Assembly (NCBI GenBank): GCA_002448235.1
Contig: DIXF01000002.1
Span: 248,001 to 312,000, forward strand
Source of the DNA: Syntrophaceae bacterium UBA6087
GTDB taxonomy: Bacteria > Desulfobacterota > Desulfomonilia > UBA1062
Direction of reading: 5' to 3'
Length of the DNA stretch: 64,000 nt
Shown here in pieces: positions 51,689 to 60,774 of this stretch (position 1 is the first letter of the stretch; every line of letters begins with the position of its first letter). A model generated the notes under the pieces. That model saw nothing but the letters and a program-made list of their open reading frames with translations, was not told the origin of the DNA and searched no databases. Made by a program: the position numbers and the translations under genes.

Positions 51689-52580
51689 ATCCCGAAATGG
51701 ATCTTCCCGTCAGAATTTCGTAAGCAGCCAGATATTTACTCGATGTCTTCTTAATGACCTCTTCGGGCAATCTCGGACCCGGGGCTGTCTTGTTCCAGTC
51801 AAGGCTTTCCAGATAATCCCTGACGAACTGTTTGTCGAAGCTGGGCTGGGGCCCTCCCGGCTCATAGACGTCCTTGGGCCAGAACCGTGAGGAGTCGGGT
51901 GTCAGGGCTTCATCTATAAATATCAGCTCGCCGTCCCTGACGCCGAACTCGAACTTTGTATCCGCGATGATGATCCCCTTCTGCAGGGCGTCTTCGGATG
52001 CCATGGTGTAGATTGCGAGCGAGATGTCCCTGACCTGCTTCATGAGGTCTTCCCCCACGAGATTCTCTGCCTGGTCAAAGCTGATGTTCTCGTCGTGCAG
52101 ACCCTGCTCTGCTTTCGTAGAGGGGGTAAATATGGGCTCCGGAAGCCTTTCTGACTCTTTGAGTCCCTTGGGAAGTTCGATCCCAGAAACGGACCCGGTA
52201 CCCTTGTATTCCTTCCATCCTGAGCCGGAAATATATCCCCGGACTATGCATTCGACAGGCAGGGGTTTCGCCTTTCTCACCAGCATGGACCTTCCCTTGA
52301 GACTTATATCACCCCTAAACGGCTCGGGATACTTATTTACGTCCGAGGTCACGACATGATTATCGATGAGATGGGAGGCCTTCCTGAACCAGAACAGCGA
52401 GATCTGATTCAATACATGCCCCTTGGTAGGGATAGGATCGGGCAACACGACGTCGAAGGCTGAGATCCTGTCCGTGGTAACGATCAGGAGGTGGTCGTTG
52501 TCGGCTTCGAAAATTTCCCGGACTTTTCCGCTGGCGATTTTCCTGCTTCCGGGGATAGTATAGTCGACCAGAGTTTCCAT
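51687..52580 (-). CDS. purC: SAICAR synthase PurC
   Basis: A 297-aa PurC that condenses CAIR with aspartate in purine synthesis. GKVREIFEADNDHLLIV, TTDRISAFDVVLPDPIP, and IADTKFEFG, plus LTPDSSRFWPKD are family features. AGGAGG is well placed before the ATG (TAAGGAGGAGTT). Separate from purH-D-E and on the same strand. Confidence 0.97.
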   Translation of the reverse strand: METLVDYTIPGSRKIASGKVREIFEADNDHLLIVTTDRISAFDVVLPDPIPTKGHVLNQISLFWFRKASHLIDNHVVTSDVNKYPEPFRGDISLKGRSMLVRKAKPLPVECIVRGYISGSGWKEYKGTGSVSGIELPKGLKESERLPEPIFTPSTKAEQGLHDENISFDQAENLVGEDLMKQVRDISLAIYTMASEDALQKGIIIADTKFEFGVRDGELIFIDEALTPDSSRFWPKDVYEPGGPQPSFDKQFVRDYLESLDWNKTAPGPRLPEEVIKKTSSKYLAAYEILTGRSISG

Positions 52581-52626
52581 AACTCCTCCTTAGGGAAAAA
52601 TAGACGGTTAAGATGCCAAAAAAGTA

Positions 52627-52653
52627 TTGAAAAAGTCAATAGCCTATTATACA
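52627..52653 (+). promoter_or_regulatory. Weak candidate promoter for thrC
   Basis: TTGAAA (52627-52632), 15-nt spacer, TATACA (52648-52653). Spacing is short; low support. Confidence 0.25.
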
Positions 52654-52723
52654 TTGTCGACCTTTGAGAAAGGCGTAAGAGGCAAGAAGATTTGCACGCG
52701 TATATGCGATCGACGAGGCAGCA

Positions 52724-54106
52724 ATGACGGATGAAAATATGCCCGGAATCCAGGGAGAGCTGGTTTATTCCTGCATCGGGTGCGGGAATACCTACGATAT
52801 TTACGACTTCGTCTATACCTGCCCGGCATGCGGGGCTCTTCTGAAGATTGAAAACCTCAGGTTCGACGAGTACAAGAAGATCCCGCCTGCGAAATGGAAA
52901 GAGATCTTTGACTCAAGGAAGAACACCACGCTGCCCGAGCTTTCCGGCGTCTTCCGTTTCCACGAACTGATCCTGCCCATCGTGCCTTTAAAGGATATCA
53001 TCTATCTGGGAGAGGGACAGACCCCGATTGTGAGGGCGAATCCCGAGCTGAGCGAGTGGGTCGGAGCCCCTTTCCTTATAAAGAATGACGGGCTCAATCC
53101 GTCGGCCAGCTTCAAGGACAGGGGCATGGCCTCTGCCATCAGCTTCCTGAATCATGCCATACGGGAGAAAAATCTGGACAATGTGCTCGGCATCTGCGCA
53201 TCCACCGGGGATACGTCCGCGGCCGCTGCCCTGTACTTAAGCTACCTTCCCAAGTCCAAAGTCAGGGCCGTCGTTCTTCTTCCCAAGGGGAAGGTCACCC
53301 CTGCCCAGCTTTCCCAGCCTCTGGGGTCGGGCGCCGTGGTCATCGAGATGCCGGGGGTATTCGATGACTGTATGCGCATTGTGGAAGAGCTGGCCCAGAA
53401 CTACCACGTATTTCTCCTTAATTCCAAGAACCCGGTACGGATATTGGGTCAGAAGTCATATGCTTATGAGGTTGCCCAGCAGCTCAGCTGGGACACCGAC
53501 GGCCTTGTGGTCGTCGTGCCCATCGGCAATGCCGGAAACATTACCGCCATCATGGAAGGGTTCATCGATCTCTTCGAACTCGGCGTCATTACCGTTCTTC
53601 CTACGATTCTCGGGGTTCAGAGCCACCATGCCGACCCCATCTCCCGCTGGCGTGCCTCCGGCGTTTATACGCCCCTGAAGGTTACGCCGTCGGTTGCCCA
53701 GGCCGCCATGATCGGCGACCCGGTCTCCTTCCCCAAGGTTAAAAAACTTGTGGAGACCCATTTTAACAGCAGGTTCCATGTCGTATCCGTAAGTGAGACG
53801 GAGATCATGGAGGGGATGCTCACGGCAAACCGACACGGCCATGTGGTATGCACCCAGGGCGGTGAATCGGTTGCAGGGCTGAAAAAGGCCCTTAAGGAAG
53901 GTATCGTGCCTTCGGCAAGCCGTTTTGTCCTTGATTCCACCTCGCATCAGCTAAAATTCGCTCTGTTCCAGCAGATGTATTTTGAAGATACCTTTGATTC
54001 CGAGTACGGGGTCCTTACCAAGGAGTGCTTGAAGAGCAAGCCCGTGTCGCTCGATGCGGATGCGCAGAACATAGCCCGGTACCTCGGACTGGAAAAGAAG
54101 GGTTAG
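52724..54106 (+). CDS. thrC: Threonine synthase ThrC with N-terminal zinc ribbon
   Basis: A 460-aa PLP enzyme converting O-phosphohomoserine to threonine. The N-terminal 40 residues form a zinc ribbon (CIGC ... CPAC), the PLP lysine is in PSASFKDRGM, and GICASTGDTSAAAA plus PIGNAGNITAIMEG bind the cofactor phosphate. The ATG at 52724 precedes DENMPGIQG; no strong ribosome site. Followed by metK and ahcY on the same strand. Confidence 0.95.
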   Translation: MTDENMPGIQGELVYSCIGCGNTYDIYDFVYTCPACGALLKIENLRFDEYKKIPPAKWKEIFDSRKNTTLPELSGVFRFHELILPIVPLKDIIYLGEGQTPIVRANPELSEWVGAPFLIKNDGLNPSASFKDRGMASAISFLNHAIREKNLDNVLGICASTGDTSAAAALYLSYLPKSKVRAVVLLPKGKVTPAQLSQPLGSGAVVIEMPGVFDDCMRIVEELAQNYHVFLLNSKNPVRILGQKSYAYEVAQQLSWDTDGLVVVVPIGNAGNITAIMEGFIDLFELGVITVLPTILGVQSHHADPISRWRASGVYTPLKVTPSVAQAAMIGDPVSFPKVKKLVETHFNSRFHVVSVSETEIMEGMLTANRHGHVVCTQGGESVAGLKKALKEGIVPSASRFVLDSTSHQLKFALFQQMYFEDTFDSEYGVLTKECLKSKPVSLDADAQNIARYLGLEKKG

Positions 54107-54112
54107 GGCTGC

Positions 54113-54253
54113 ATGACAGGCGTTTTCATCGTCAGGGGCAAGAACACGGCTGTTCGCATGGGGCTTCACCGGTGGAGCGATGATAAGAGTACAGTTTCAT
54201 ATTTCCTGATGTCAGAAGCGATGAACGATATCCGGGGATATAATCTCATATGA
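54113..54253 (+). CDS. Possible small protein between thrC and metK (46 aa)
   Basis: An open frame of 46 residues from ATG 54113 to TGA 54253, filling most of the 176-nt gap. Reads plausibly (GVFIVRGKNTAV, LMSEAMNDIRGYNLI), but no strong ribosome site (only aggg) and no family. It might instead be leader sequence for metK. Confidence 0.25.
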   Translation: MTGVFIVRGKNTAVRMGLHRWSDDKSTVSYFLMSEAMNDIRGYNLI

Positions 54254-54282
54254 ACTGAATAAAGAGTTAGGAGGAGCAACTC

Positions 54283-55452
54283 ATGTCAAACAGAAATTTT
54301 TTATTTTCGTCTGAATCCGTCACGGAAGGGCATCCTGACAAGGTAGCGGATAATATCTCCGATGCAATCCTTGACGAGATAATCGGGAACGATAAAAACG
54401 CTCATGTAGCATGTGAGACCATGGTCACCACAGGACTTGCCATCGTTGCAGGCGAAATTACGACCACGCATTCCTTCGATGTCCAGAGGGTGGTACGGCA
54501 GACAATTAAAGAGATCGGATACACCGAGGGTATCATGGGATTCAGCTGGAACACCTGCGGGGTCCTGGTATCTCTGGATAGACAGTCCCCGGACATAAAC
54601 CAGGGAGTTCAGGAAGGCGAAGGTCTCTTCACTGAGCAGGGTGCCGGAGACCAGGGCATGATGTTCGGGTTTGCCTGCGACGAGACCGATGTGCTCATGC
54701 CTTCAGCTATCTACTATGCCCAGAGGCTCAGCAAAGGTCTTTCAGAGGTAAGGAAGAACGGTATCCTGGAGTTTTTGAGGCCCGACGGCAAATCCCAGGT
54801 AACCGTCCAGTACGAGGACGGTATGCCCAAGAGGGTGGATGCGGTCGTCGTCGCTGCGCAGCACGATGAAGACGTAAGCAACGCCGAAATTACCGAGGGC
54901 ATCATGGAAGAGGTCATCAAAAAGCAGATCCCCGCGCATATGCTCGACAGCAACACCAAATACTACATCAATGCCACCGGACGGTTCGTGCTTGGAGGTC
55001 CTCATGCCGACTGCGGGCTCACCGGCCGGAAGATTATCGTAGATACCTACGGCGGATGGGCCAGCCACGGCGGCGGTGCCTTCTCCGGCAAAGACCCGTC
55101 CAAGGTTGATCGCTCGGCAGCTTATATGGCCCGCTATGTTGCAAAGAATATCGTGGCGGCGGGGCTTGCGAAGTGCTGCACCGTGCAGCTCGCATACGCG
55201 ATCGGCGTGGCCGATCCGGTATCGGTAATGGTGAATACCCAGGGAACAGGCCGAATCGACGATGAAAAAATCTCCGCAATCGTGCGGGAGGTGTTTCCCT
55301 TGAAGCCAAAGGGGATCATCGAAAAGCTGGATCTCCTTCGTCCGATCTTCAAGAAGACAGCCGCATACGGCCATTTCGGAAGGACAGAGCCTGAATTCTC
55401 CTGGGAAAAGACCGACATGGTCGAGAAGCTCAAGGAAAAGGCAGGTGTATAA
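54283..55452 (+). CDS. metK: S-adenosylmethionine synthetase MetK
   Basis: A 389-aa MetK making SAM from methionine and ATP. FSSESVTEGHPDKVADNISDAILD, QGAGDQGMMFGFA, and GGAFSGKDPSKVDRSAAYM are the classic signatures. AGGAGG precedes the ATG. Its stop overlaps the ahcY start by 1 nt, so they are translationally coupled. Confidence 0.98.
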   Translation: MSNRNFLFSSESVTEGHPDKVADNISDAILDEIIGNDKNAHVACETMVTTGLAIVAGEITTTHSFDVQRVVRQTIKEIGYTEGIMGFSWNTCGVLVSLDRQSPDINQGVQEGEGLFTEQGAGDQGMMFGFACDETDVLMPSAIYYAQRLSKGLSEVRKNGILEFLRPDGKSQVTVQYEDGMPKRVDAVVVAAQHDEDVSNAEITEGIMEEVIKKQIPAHMLDSNTKYYINATGRFVLGGPHADCGLTGRKIIVDTYGGWASHGGGAFSGKDPSKVDRSAAYMARYVAKNIVAAGLAKCCTVQLAYAIGVADPVSVMVNTQGTGRIDDEKISAIVREVFPLKPKGIIEKLDLLRPIFKKTAAYGHFGRTEPEFSWEKTDMVEKLKEKAGV

Positions 55453-56900
55453 TGGCGGAAAATGTAAAAACGTTGGCGACCTCCCGGCTGCCTGACTATT
55501 CAGGTTTGGCGTGCAAAGTCGCAGACATTGCTCTGAAAGACTTCGGCAGGAAAGAAATAGAGATCGCCGAACAGGAAATGCCCGGTCTGATGTCGGTCAG
55601 GCGGAAGTATTCAGCCGCAAAGCCTCTTGCCGGGGCACGCATCACCGGGTCTCTGCACATGACCATTCAGACGGCAGTCCTTATCGAGACGCTCAAAGAT
55701 CTCGGCGCTGACGTGAGATGGGCATCGTGCAATATATTTTCCACCCAGGACCACGCCGCCTCGGCCGTCGCCGCCACAGGCACCCCGGTATTTGCGTGGA
55801 AGGGCGAGACCTTAGAGGAATACTGGGCGTGCACCCTTGAAGCGATAACCTTCCCCGGGGGCAAAGGTCCCAATCTCATTGTCGATGACGGCGGTGACGC
55901 AACGCTCATGATACACCGGGGATACCGGAGCGAGGAAAACCCGGCGCTTTTGGACGAACCTACGACAAACAAGGAGCTCGCGATCATCAATGCCGTTCTG
56001 AAAAACAAGCTGACACAGGATCCTACGTTCTGGCACCGGATGGTCAAAGAGATAAAAGGCGTATCGGAAGAAACCACGACCGGCGTGCACCGTCTCTACC
56101 AGATGTTCGAAAACAAGACGCTTCTCTTCCCGGCGATCAACGTCAACGACTCGGTTACCAAGAGCAAGTTCGACAATCTCTACGGCTGCAGGGAGTCGCT
56201 TGCGGACGGCATCAAGCGTGCCACCGACGTGATGGTGGCGGGCAAGGTGGTCTGCGTGTGCGGATACGGAGATGTCGGCAAGGGCAGCGCACAGTCAATG
56301 CGCGGATTCGGCGCGCGTGTCCTTGTCACGGAGGTTGATCCCATCTGTGCTCTGCAGGCAGCGATGGAAGGCTATAAGGTCACCACGGTAGAGGATGCTC
56401 TGAGCGAAGCCAATATCTTTGTGACGTCTACGGGCAACTGCCATGTCATCCGCATCGAGCATATGGAAAAGATGCTCGATCAGTCGATACTCTGCAACAT
56501 CGGGCACTTTGATCATGAGATCGAGGTAGACAAGCTCCAGAGTTACCCGGGCATCGTGCATACGAATATCAAACCCCAGGTGGACAAGTATACCTTCCCG
56601 GACGGACACTCCATTTACCTTCTCGCAGAAGGCAGGCTGGTGAATCTCGGCTGTGCGACCGGCCATCCGTCGTTCGTCATGTCGAACTCGTTCACCAACC
56701 AGACCCTGGCCCAGCTCGATCTGTGGCAGAACCCGCGTGAGGTCAGTGTGAGAACGCTGTCCAAGGCACTCGACGAAGAGGTGGCGCGTCTTCACCTTGA
56801 AAAGCTTGGAGTCAAGCTGACCACTCTTACCGAGGAGCAGGCGGATTATATCGGCGTTTCCGTGAACGGACCGTTCAAGCCGGAGCATTACCGGTACTGA
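55452..56900 (+). CDS. ahcY: Adenosylhomocysteinase AhcY
   Basis: A 482-aa NAD-dependent enzyme hydrolysing SAH to homocysteine and adenosine, closing the SAM cycle. SLHMTIQTAVLIETLKDLGA, NIFSTQDHAASA, DDGGDATLM, CGYGDVGKGSAQSMRGFGA (NAD binding) and the C-terminal KPEHYRY are characteristic. The co-transcription with metK links SAM production and SAH removal. Confidence 0.97.
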   Translation: MAENVKTLATSRLPDYSGLACKVADIALKDFGRKEIEIAEQEMPGLMSVRRKYSAAKPLAGARITGSLHMTIQTAVLIETLKDLGADVRWASCNIFSTQDHAASAVAATGTPVFAWKGETLEEYWACTLEAITFPGGKGPNLIVDDGGDATLMIHRGYRSEENPALLDEPTTNKELAIINAVLKNKLTQDPTFWHRMVKEIKGVSEETTTGVHRLYQMFENKTLLFPAINVNDSVTKSKFDNLYGCRESLADGIKRATDVMVAGKVVCVCGYGDVGKGSAQSMRGFGARVLVTEVDPICALQAAMEGYKVTTVEDALSEANIFVTSTGNCHVIRIEHMEKMLDQSILCNIGHFDHEIEVDKLQSYPGIVHTNIKPQVDKYTFPDGHSIYLLAEGRLVNLGCATGHPSFVMSNSFTNQTLAQLDLWQNPREVSVRTLSKALDEEVARLHLEKLGVKLTTLTEEQADYIGVSVNGPFKPEHYRY

Positions 56901-56924
56901 TCTGAAGCGATCAGCAGAAATGAA

Positions 56925-56968
56925 AAGACCGGCCTTTCCGGGAAACCGGAGGCCGGTCTTTTTTTTTG
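56925..56968. terminator. Bidirectional terminator between ahcY and the lipase gene
   Basis: AAGACCGGCCT / AGGCCGGTCTT (11 bp, inner CCGG/CCGG), T9 on the plus strand; on the minus strand the stem is followed by TTTTCATTTC. It ends both convergent transcripts. Confidence 0.9.
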
Positions 56969-56985
56969 ACGAAGCTCGATCCGGA

Positions 56986-57822
56986 TCAGACTCGGGCGTC
57001 GAGCCAGGTGCGAAGGTCTGAGAGCACTTTTTCACGGTCGGTGGGCAGCTCGTTGTACACCTCGTGCTTGAGGCCTTCATAGCGTTTGAAGGTTTTATCC
57101 GCTGATCCGATGGTTTCGAAGAGCTCCTTCTGGCCTGAGAATGCCGTATCGAGAGACCCGAATTGGACGAGCGCGGGCATCTTGATCTTTCCGGCATTGG
57201 AGGCGCCGATCAGGGTATATGTATTCATCTGCTCCGCCAGCCTCGGGGTGATCACGTTGAAGACGAGCGGGTCGTCGATATACGCCTTCACTACATCCTT
57301 GTCCCGTGAGATGAACTCGGGAGGCAAGGGGGATTTTATATGGATCTTCGGCAGAATCTTTGAGAGGATTTTGGAGAGCCCGATGAGCACCTTGCTTATA
57401 TCCGGGCTGGGACCTGAGCCGGTGCCCGAGAGCACGACTCCTTTGAGTCCGTTGGGGAACTGCTCGACGAAGTTTAGTGCAATAAGGCTCCCCATGGAGT
57501 GACCGAGAATGAAATAGGGGACATCCGGCAACATCTTTCTGACCACCTCTTCACTGAACTGCTTTTCATCGTCGATGAACTCCTGGAAGCTGTTGACATG
57601 TCCGCGCCTTCCTTCGCTCCTGCCATGTCCGCGGTGATCTGTTCCGAATACGGCGTATCCGGCGGGAAGGAGCTCATCAATAACAAACTTGTAGCGCTCG
57701 ATGTGTTCGGCGTAGCCGTGAATAACCTGGAGAACCGCCTTGGGCTTTCCTTCCGGAAGCCATGCCTTCCAGAATACCGAGAACCCGTCCCTTGTCTTTA
57801 ACATCCCTTGTTCAACAGCCAT
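56986..57822 (-). CDS. Alpha/beta hydrolase, monoacylglycerol-lipase-like
   Basis: A 278-aa hydrolase with the nucleophile elbow GHSMGS, an HGYAEH oxyanion segment and GTDHRGHGRSEG, the marker of the serine aminopeptidase/monoacylglycerol lipase group (Hydrolase_4). Acid and histidine are expected in GSLDTAF and LKHEVYNE. ATG 57820-57822 has AGGAGG 6 nt upstream. Divergent from the acyl-CoA dehydrogenase; lipid-degradation context fits. Confidence 0.88.
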   Translation of the reverse strand: MAVEQGMLKTRDGFSVFWKAWLPEGKPKAVLQVIHGYAEHIERYKFVIDELLPAGYAVFGTDHRGHGRSEGRRGHVNSFQEFIDDEKQFSEEVVRKMLPDVPYFILGHSMGSLIALNFVEQFPNGLKGVVLSGTGSGPSPDISKVLIGLSKILSKILPKIHIKSPLPPEFISRDKDVVKAYIDDPLVFNVITPRLAEQMNTYTLIGASNAGKIKMPALVQFGSLDTAFSGQKELFETIGSADKTFKRYEGLKHEVYNELPTDREKVLSDLRTWLDARV

Positions 57823-57955
57823 AGAAATCCTCCTGATCATTCGATAGCATTTGTAACGATTAAATAATGTCATAAAGAAAGAAACAGTACAACCGGGGAT
57901 TTGCGGGATATGACACGGGAAACGACATAAGGCAAGCGATATACATGAAGATCTG

Positions 57956-57984
57956 TTGACAGACAACTTTATTATAGGTATAAG
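57956..57984 (+). promoter_or_regulatory. Near-consensus sigma-70 promoter of the acyl-CoA dehydrogenase
   Basis: TTGACA (57956-57961), 17-nt spacer, TATAAG (57979-57984), ideal spacing. The start site lies within the downstream palindrome. Confidence 0.8.
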
Positions 57985-57985
57985 A

Positions 57986-58001
57986 ATGAATGCTCATTCA
58001 T
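57986..58001. promoter_or_regulatory. Palindromic operator ATGAATG-CT-CATTCAT
   Basis: A 7-2-7 perfect inverted repeat at the expected transcription start. The TGAATG...CATTCA arms recall FadR/YsiA-type TetR operators that control fatty-acid degradation in Bacillus (TGAATGA...TCATTCA); binding protein here unknown. Confidence 0.65.
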
Positions 58002-58047
58002 AAAACGAGTACAAGTCTGTCAAGACAATTAAAGTAAGGAGGATATT

Positions 58048-59868
58048 ATGGCAAGTCAATGGCTAGACATGAGGGATATGAGATTCCTGATCCATGAGGT
58101 CTTCAGGGTTGGGGATATTCTCGGGAAGGCGCCGTACCAGGACCATGATGCAGACATGATCAACATGGTGCTCGACGAGGCAGCCAAGCTCACGGAGAAC
58201 GAGATCGCTCCCACGTATCCCGACGAGGTGAACAGAAAACCTGTAGAGGCACGGTTCGAGAACGGCAAAGTCTATGCCCCTGAGTCATACAAGAGACTCT
58301 GGCAGCTTTACGCCGACGGCGGCTGGTTCGGCACATCCGATCCTTATGATGTCGGCGGCCAGGGCCTTCCCTTCATCGTCAGCGCAGCGGCTGCGAACAT
58401 GTTCCTTTCAGGGAACCAGGCATTCCTCATGTATCCCGGTCTTACTCACGGTGCTGCCCGGTTGATCTATGACTTCTTCCAGCATCCATTGAGAGACACC
58501 ATCCTCCAGAATATGTTCAACGGCACCTGGGCAGGCACCATGTGTCTGACCGAGCCGGGCGCCGGTTCCGACGTGGGCGCTCTGAAGACCACCGCCAAGA
58601 GAAATCCTGACGGCTCATTCTCCATCACCGGCACCAAGTGCTTCATCTCCGCAGGCGACCATGACCTCGCAGAGAACATCATTCACCCGGTTCTTGCCAG
58701 GATCGAAGGCGACCCGAACGGAACGAAGGGCATCTCCATATTCGTGGTTCCCAAGTACAAAATCAACGAAGACGGATCAATGGGCGAGTTCAATGACGTG
58801 ACCACCGGCAACATAGAGAGCAAGATGGGTATCCACGGCAACTCCACCTGTACGCTCAATTTCGGTGAGAACGGCAAGTGCATCGGCTGGCTTATGGGCC
58901 AGGAGCGCGAAGGCATGCCGATCATGTTCCACATGATGAACGAAGAGCGCCAGGGCGTCGGCATGATGGGCGTCGGCCTCTCCACCGCCGCTTACCTCCA
59001 TGCGCTGTCCTATGCAAAGGAAAGGCTCCAGGGCGTCAACATCATGGAGATGAAAAACCCCGATGCCAAGCAGGCACCGATCATTCAGCACCCCGATGTC
59101 AGAAGGATGCTGCTCAAGATGAAGTCCATGACCGACGGCATCAGGGCGCTGGCATTCTACTGCTACTTCGCAATGGACAAGAGAGCTGCGGCAGCTGACG
59201 ACACCGAGAAGGACAAATGGCAGGGCGTCATCGAGGTCATCACCCCGATGGTGAAATCCTACTGCACAGACGCGGCCGATGATATCATCAAGATGGCCAT
59301 CCAGACCTACGGCGGCTACGGATTCTGCAGAGAGTATCCGGTCGAGCAGATGGCACGTGACAACAAGATCAACACGATTTATGAAGGCACCAACGGCATC
59401 CAGGCTCTGGACCTCCTCGGACGCAAGCTCGGCATGAAGAAGGGTTTGTACTTCATGACGCTCTTGGGCGAGACCCAGGCCGAGATCGCAAAGGGCAAGA
59501 ACAGCGAGAACATGAAGGAAGAGGCAGCCATTGTGGAGAAGGCACTCAACAAGTGCGCAGAGACAGCTATGACCTTCAGCGCGCTCATCAAGACAAATCC
59601 CTTCATCCCGCTCATCGGCGCATACGACTACCTCAACTGCCTGTCAGAAGCCTTGGTCGGCTGGTTCCACATATGGATGGCCAACGTTGCCACCGAAGCA
59701 CTTAAGACGGCAACCCTGGATCAGGATAAGGCATTCTACACCGGAAAGATCGAAGGCGCGAAGTTCTACATCAACCGCACCACCGCCCTCGTTCCTGCAA
59801 AGTGCGAGAACCTCGTAAAAGACGAGATCAGCGCTGTCAGGATTCCCGACGCGGCCTTTGCAGTCTAA
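58048..59868 (+). CDS. Acyl-CoA dehydrogenase, 606-aa type
   Basis: A 606-aa FAD enzyme of the larger acyl-CoA dehydrogenase group (FadE5-like, about 600 aa rather than 380). FAD/substrate motifs: CLTEPGAGSDVGAL, SITGTKCFISAGD, and the catalytic base Glu at residue 446 in IYEGTNGIQA, with YGGYGFCREYPVEQMARD before it. A C-terminal extra domain follows (about 460-606). It has a near-consensus promoter and operator, ribosome site AGGAGG and a strong terminator, so it is a monocistronic, regulated and probably highly expressed gene for beta-oxidation. Chain length unknown. Confidence 0.95.
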   Translation: MASQWLDMRDMRFLIHEVFRVGDILGKAPYQDHDADMINMVLDEAAKLTENEIAPTYPDEVNRKPVEARFENGKVYAPESYKRLWQLYADGGWFGTSDPYDVGGQGLPFIVSAAAANMFLSGNQAFLMYPGLTHGAARLIYDFFQHPLRDTILQNMFNGTWAGTMCLTEPGAGSDVGALKTTAKRNPDGSFSITGTKCFISAGDHDLAENIIHPVLARIEGDPNGTKGISIFVVPKYKINEDGSMGEFNDVTTGNIESKMGIHGNSTCTLNFGENGKCIGWLMGQEREGMPIMFHMMNEERQGVGMMGVGLSTAAYLHALSYAKERLQGVNIMEMKNPDAKQAPIIQHPDVRRMLLKMKSMTDGIRALAFYCYFAMDKRAAAADDTEKDKWQGVIEVITPMVKSYCTDAADDIIKMAIQTYGGYGFCREYPVEQMARDNKINTIYEGTNGIQALDLLGRKLGMKKGLYFMTLLGETQAEIAKGKNSENMKEEAAIVEKALNKCAETAMTFSALIKTNPFIPLIGAYDYLNCLSEALVGWFHIWMANVATEALKTATLDQDKAFYTGKIEGAKFYINRTTALVPAKCENLVKDEISAVRIPDAAFAV

Positions 59869-59887
59869 GGATTATCGATCAGAAAAC

Positions 59888-59921
59888 AAAAAAGGGAGGC
59901 TTTATAAGCCTCCCTTTTTTT
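59888..59921. terminator. Bidirectional terminator after the acyl-CoA dehydrogenase
   Basis: AAAAAAGGGAGGCTT / AAGCCTCCCTTTTTT, loop TAT, with flanking A6 and T7, serving both strands. Confidence 0.92.
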
Positions 59922-60028
59922 ATCTCTCTTCCTGCCGGAAAAATCTCCCGTTCCTTCTCCCGTTGACTTCCTGCCGGAGCAGGTCATTCACAGGAGATCT
60001 TGTCCGCTTGTATCTATAAGAATCTTCT

Positions 60029-60502
60029 TTACCTCTCTCCCCTGTATGCATGCGCATATTTTTTCGTTGAGAGGGATGTCCCTGGATTATTCACTTCACC
60101 CGATTGTACGCGAGTGATAAACAGGGTGTGGTCGCCGGTTCGGACTGTCTGCTCAACGATACAGTCCAGATATCCAAGAGCCTGGCCGAGGACAGGATTC
60201 CCGCCGGGGGAGAGATTGAAATCCAAGCCGTCGAACTTCTTTCTCCAGTCAGGCATCTTGAAATTGTTTATGGAATCCAGGAAATCTTCTGGAAGGACAT
60301 TGATGGTGAATTTTCCGGAGCTCGATATCTGGGAATGGGACAGACGGTTGTTTCTTATTGCCACTGCAACGAGAGCCGGTTCATGTGAGCATTGCGTCAC
60401 CCAGGATGCGATCATCCCGTTGTAGCTGTCACCGGCGGTAATTGTTATCAGATAAATACCGTAGTGGAAGGTATCGAGCACATCCTGCCATGCCTTTTCC
60501 AT
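60029..60502 (-). CDS. Flavin reductase family protein
   Basis: A 157-aa FMN-binding split-barrel protein related to the flavin reductase/HrmB group (Flavin_Reduct). YGIYLITITAGDSYNGMIASWVTQ binds flavin, with RNNRLSHSQISSSGKFTINVL. ATG 60500-60502 follows GGAGG by 5 nt; an ATG at 60512-60514 is an alternative. It lies alone after the bidirectional terminator. Confidence 0.85.
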   Translation of the reverse strand: MEKAWQDVLDTFHYGIYLITITAGDSYNGMIASWVTQCSHEPALVAVAIRNNRLSHSQISSSGKFTINVLPEDFLDSINNFKMPDWRKKFDGLDFNLSPGGNPVLGQALGYLDCIVEQTVRTGDHTLFITRVQSGEVNNPGTSLSTKKYAHAYRGER

Positions 60503-60774
60503 TTTGCCCTCCATATACCAACATATAGGAAATACGGACTGGTAGGTAAAGGCCTTCATCACTTTATAAGGTATCAAAGCCAACCGGGCGCAAAGGAAGA
60601 GAAAAATCGGTGAGCAGGGGAACGCATACATGCTCCCTGGAAGGGACAAGAGCCTCCTGCAAGTAACTCTTATTGTTGAAAATATAAAGGTTCATGCATG
60701 GAAAACCGAAAGGTATCCTTGGGTGCAGCTATGCATTAATTATATCCTTTTGATTCGAAACAAAGGGGACACCA

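Noticed and set aside
54107..54282. SAM or SAH riboswitch upstream of metK/ahcY
   Set aside because: No match to any SAM-class or SAH aptamer core that I could recognise; the gap also holds an open reading frame.
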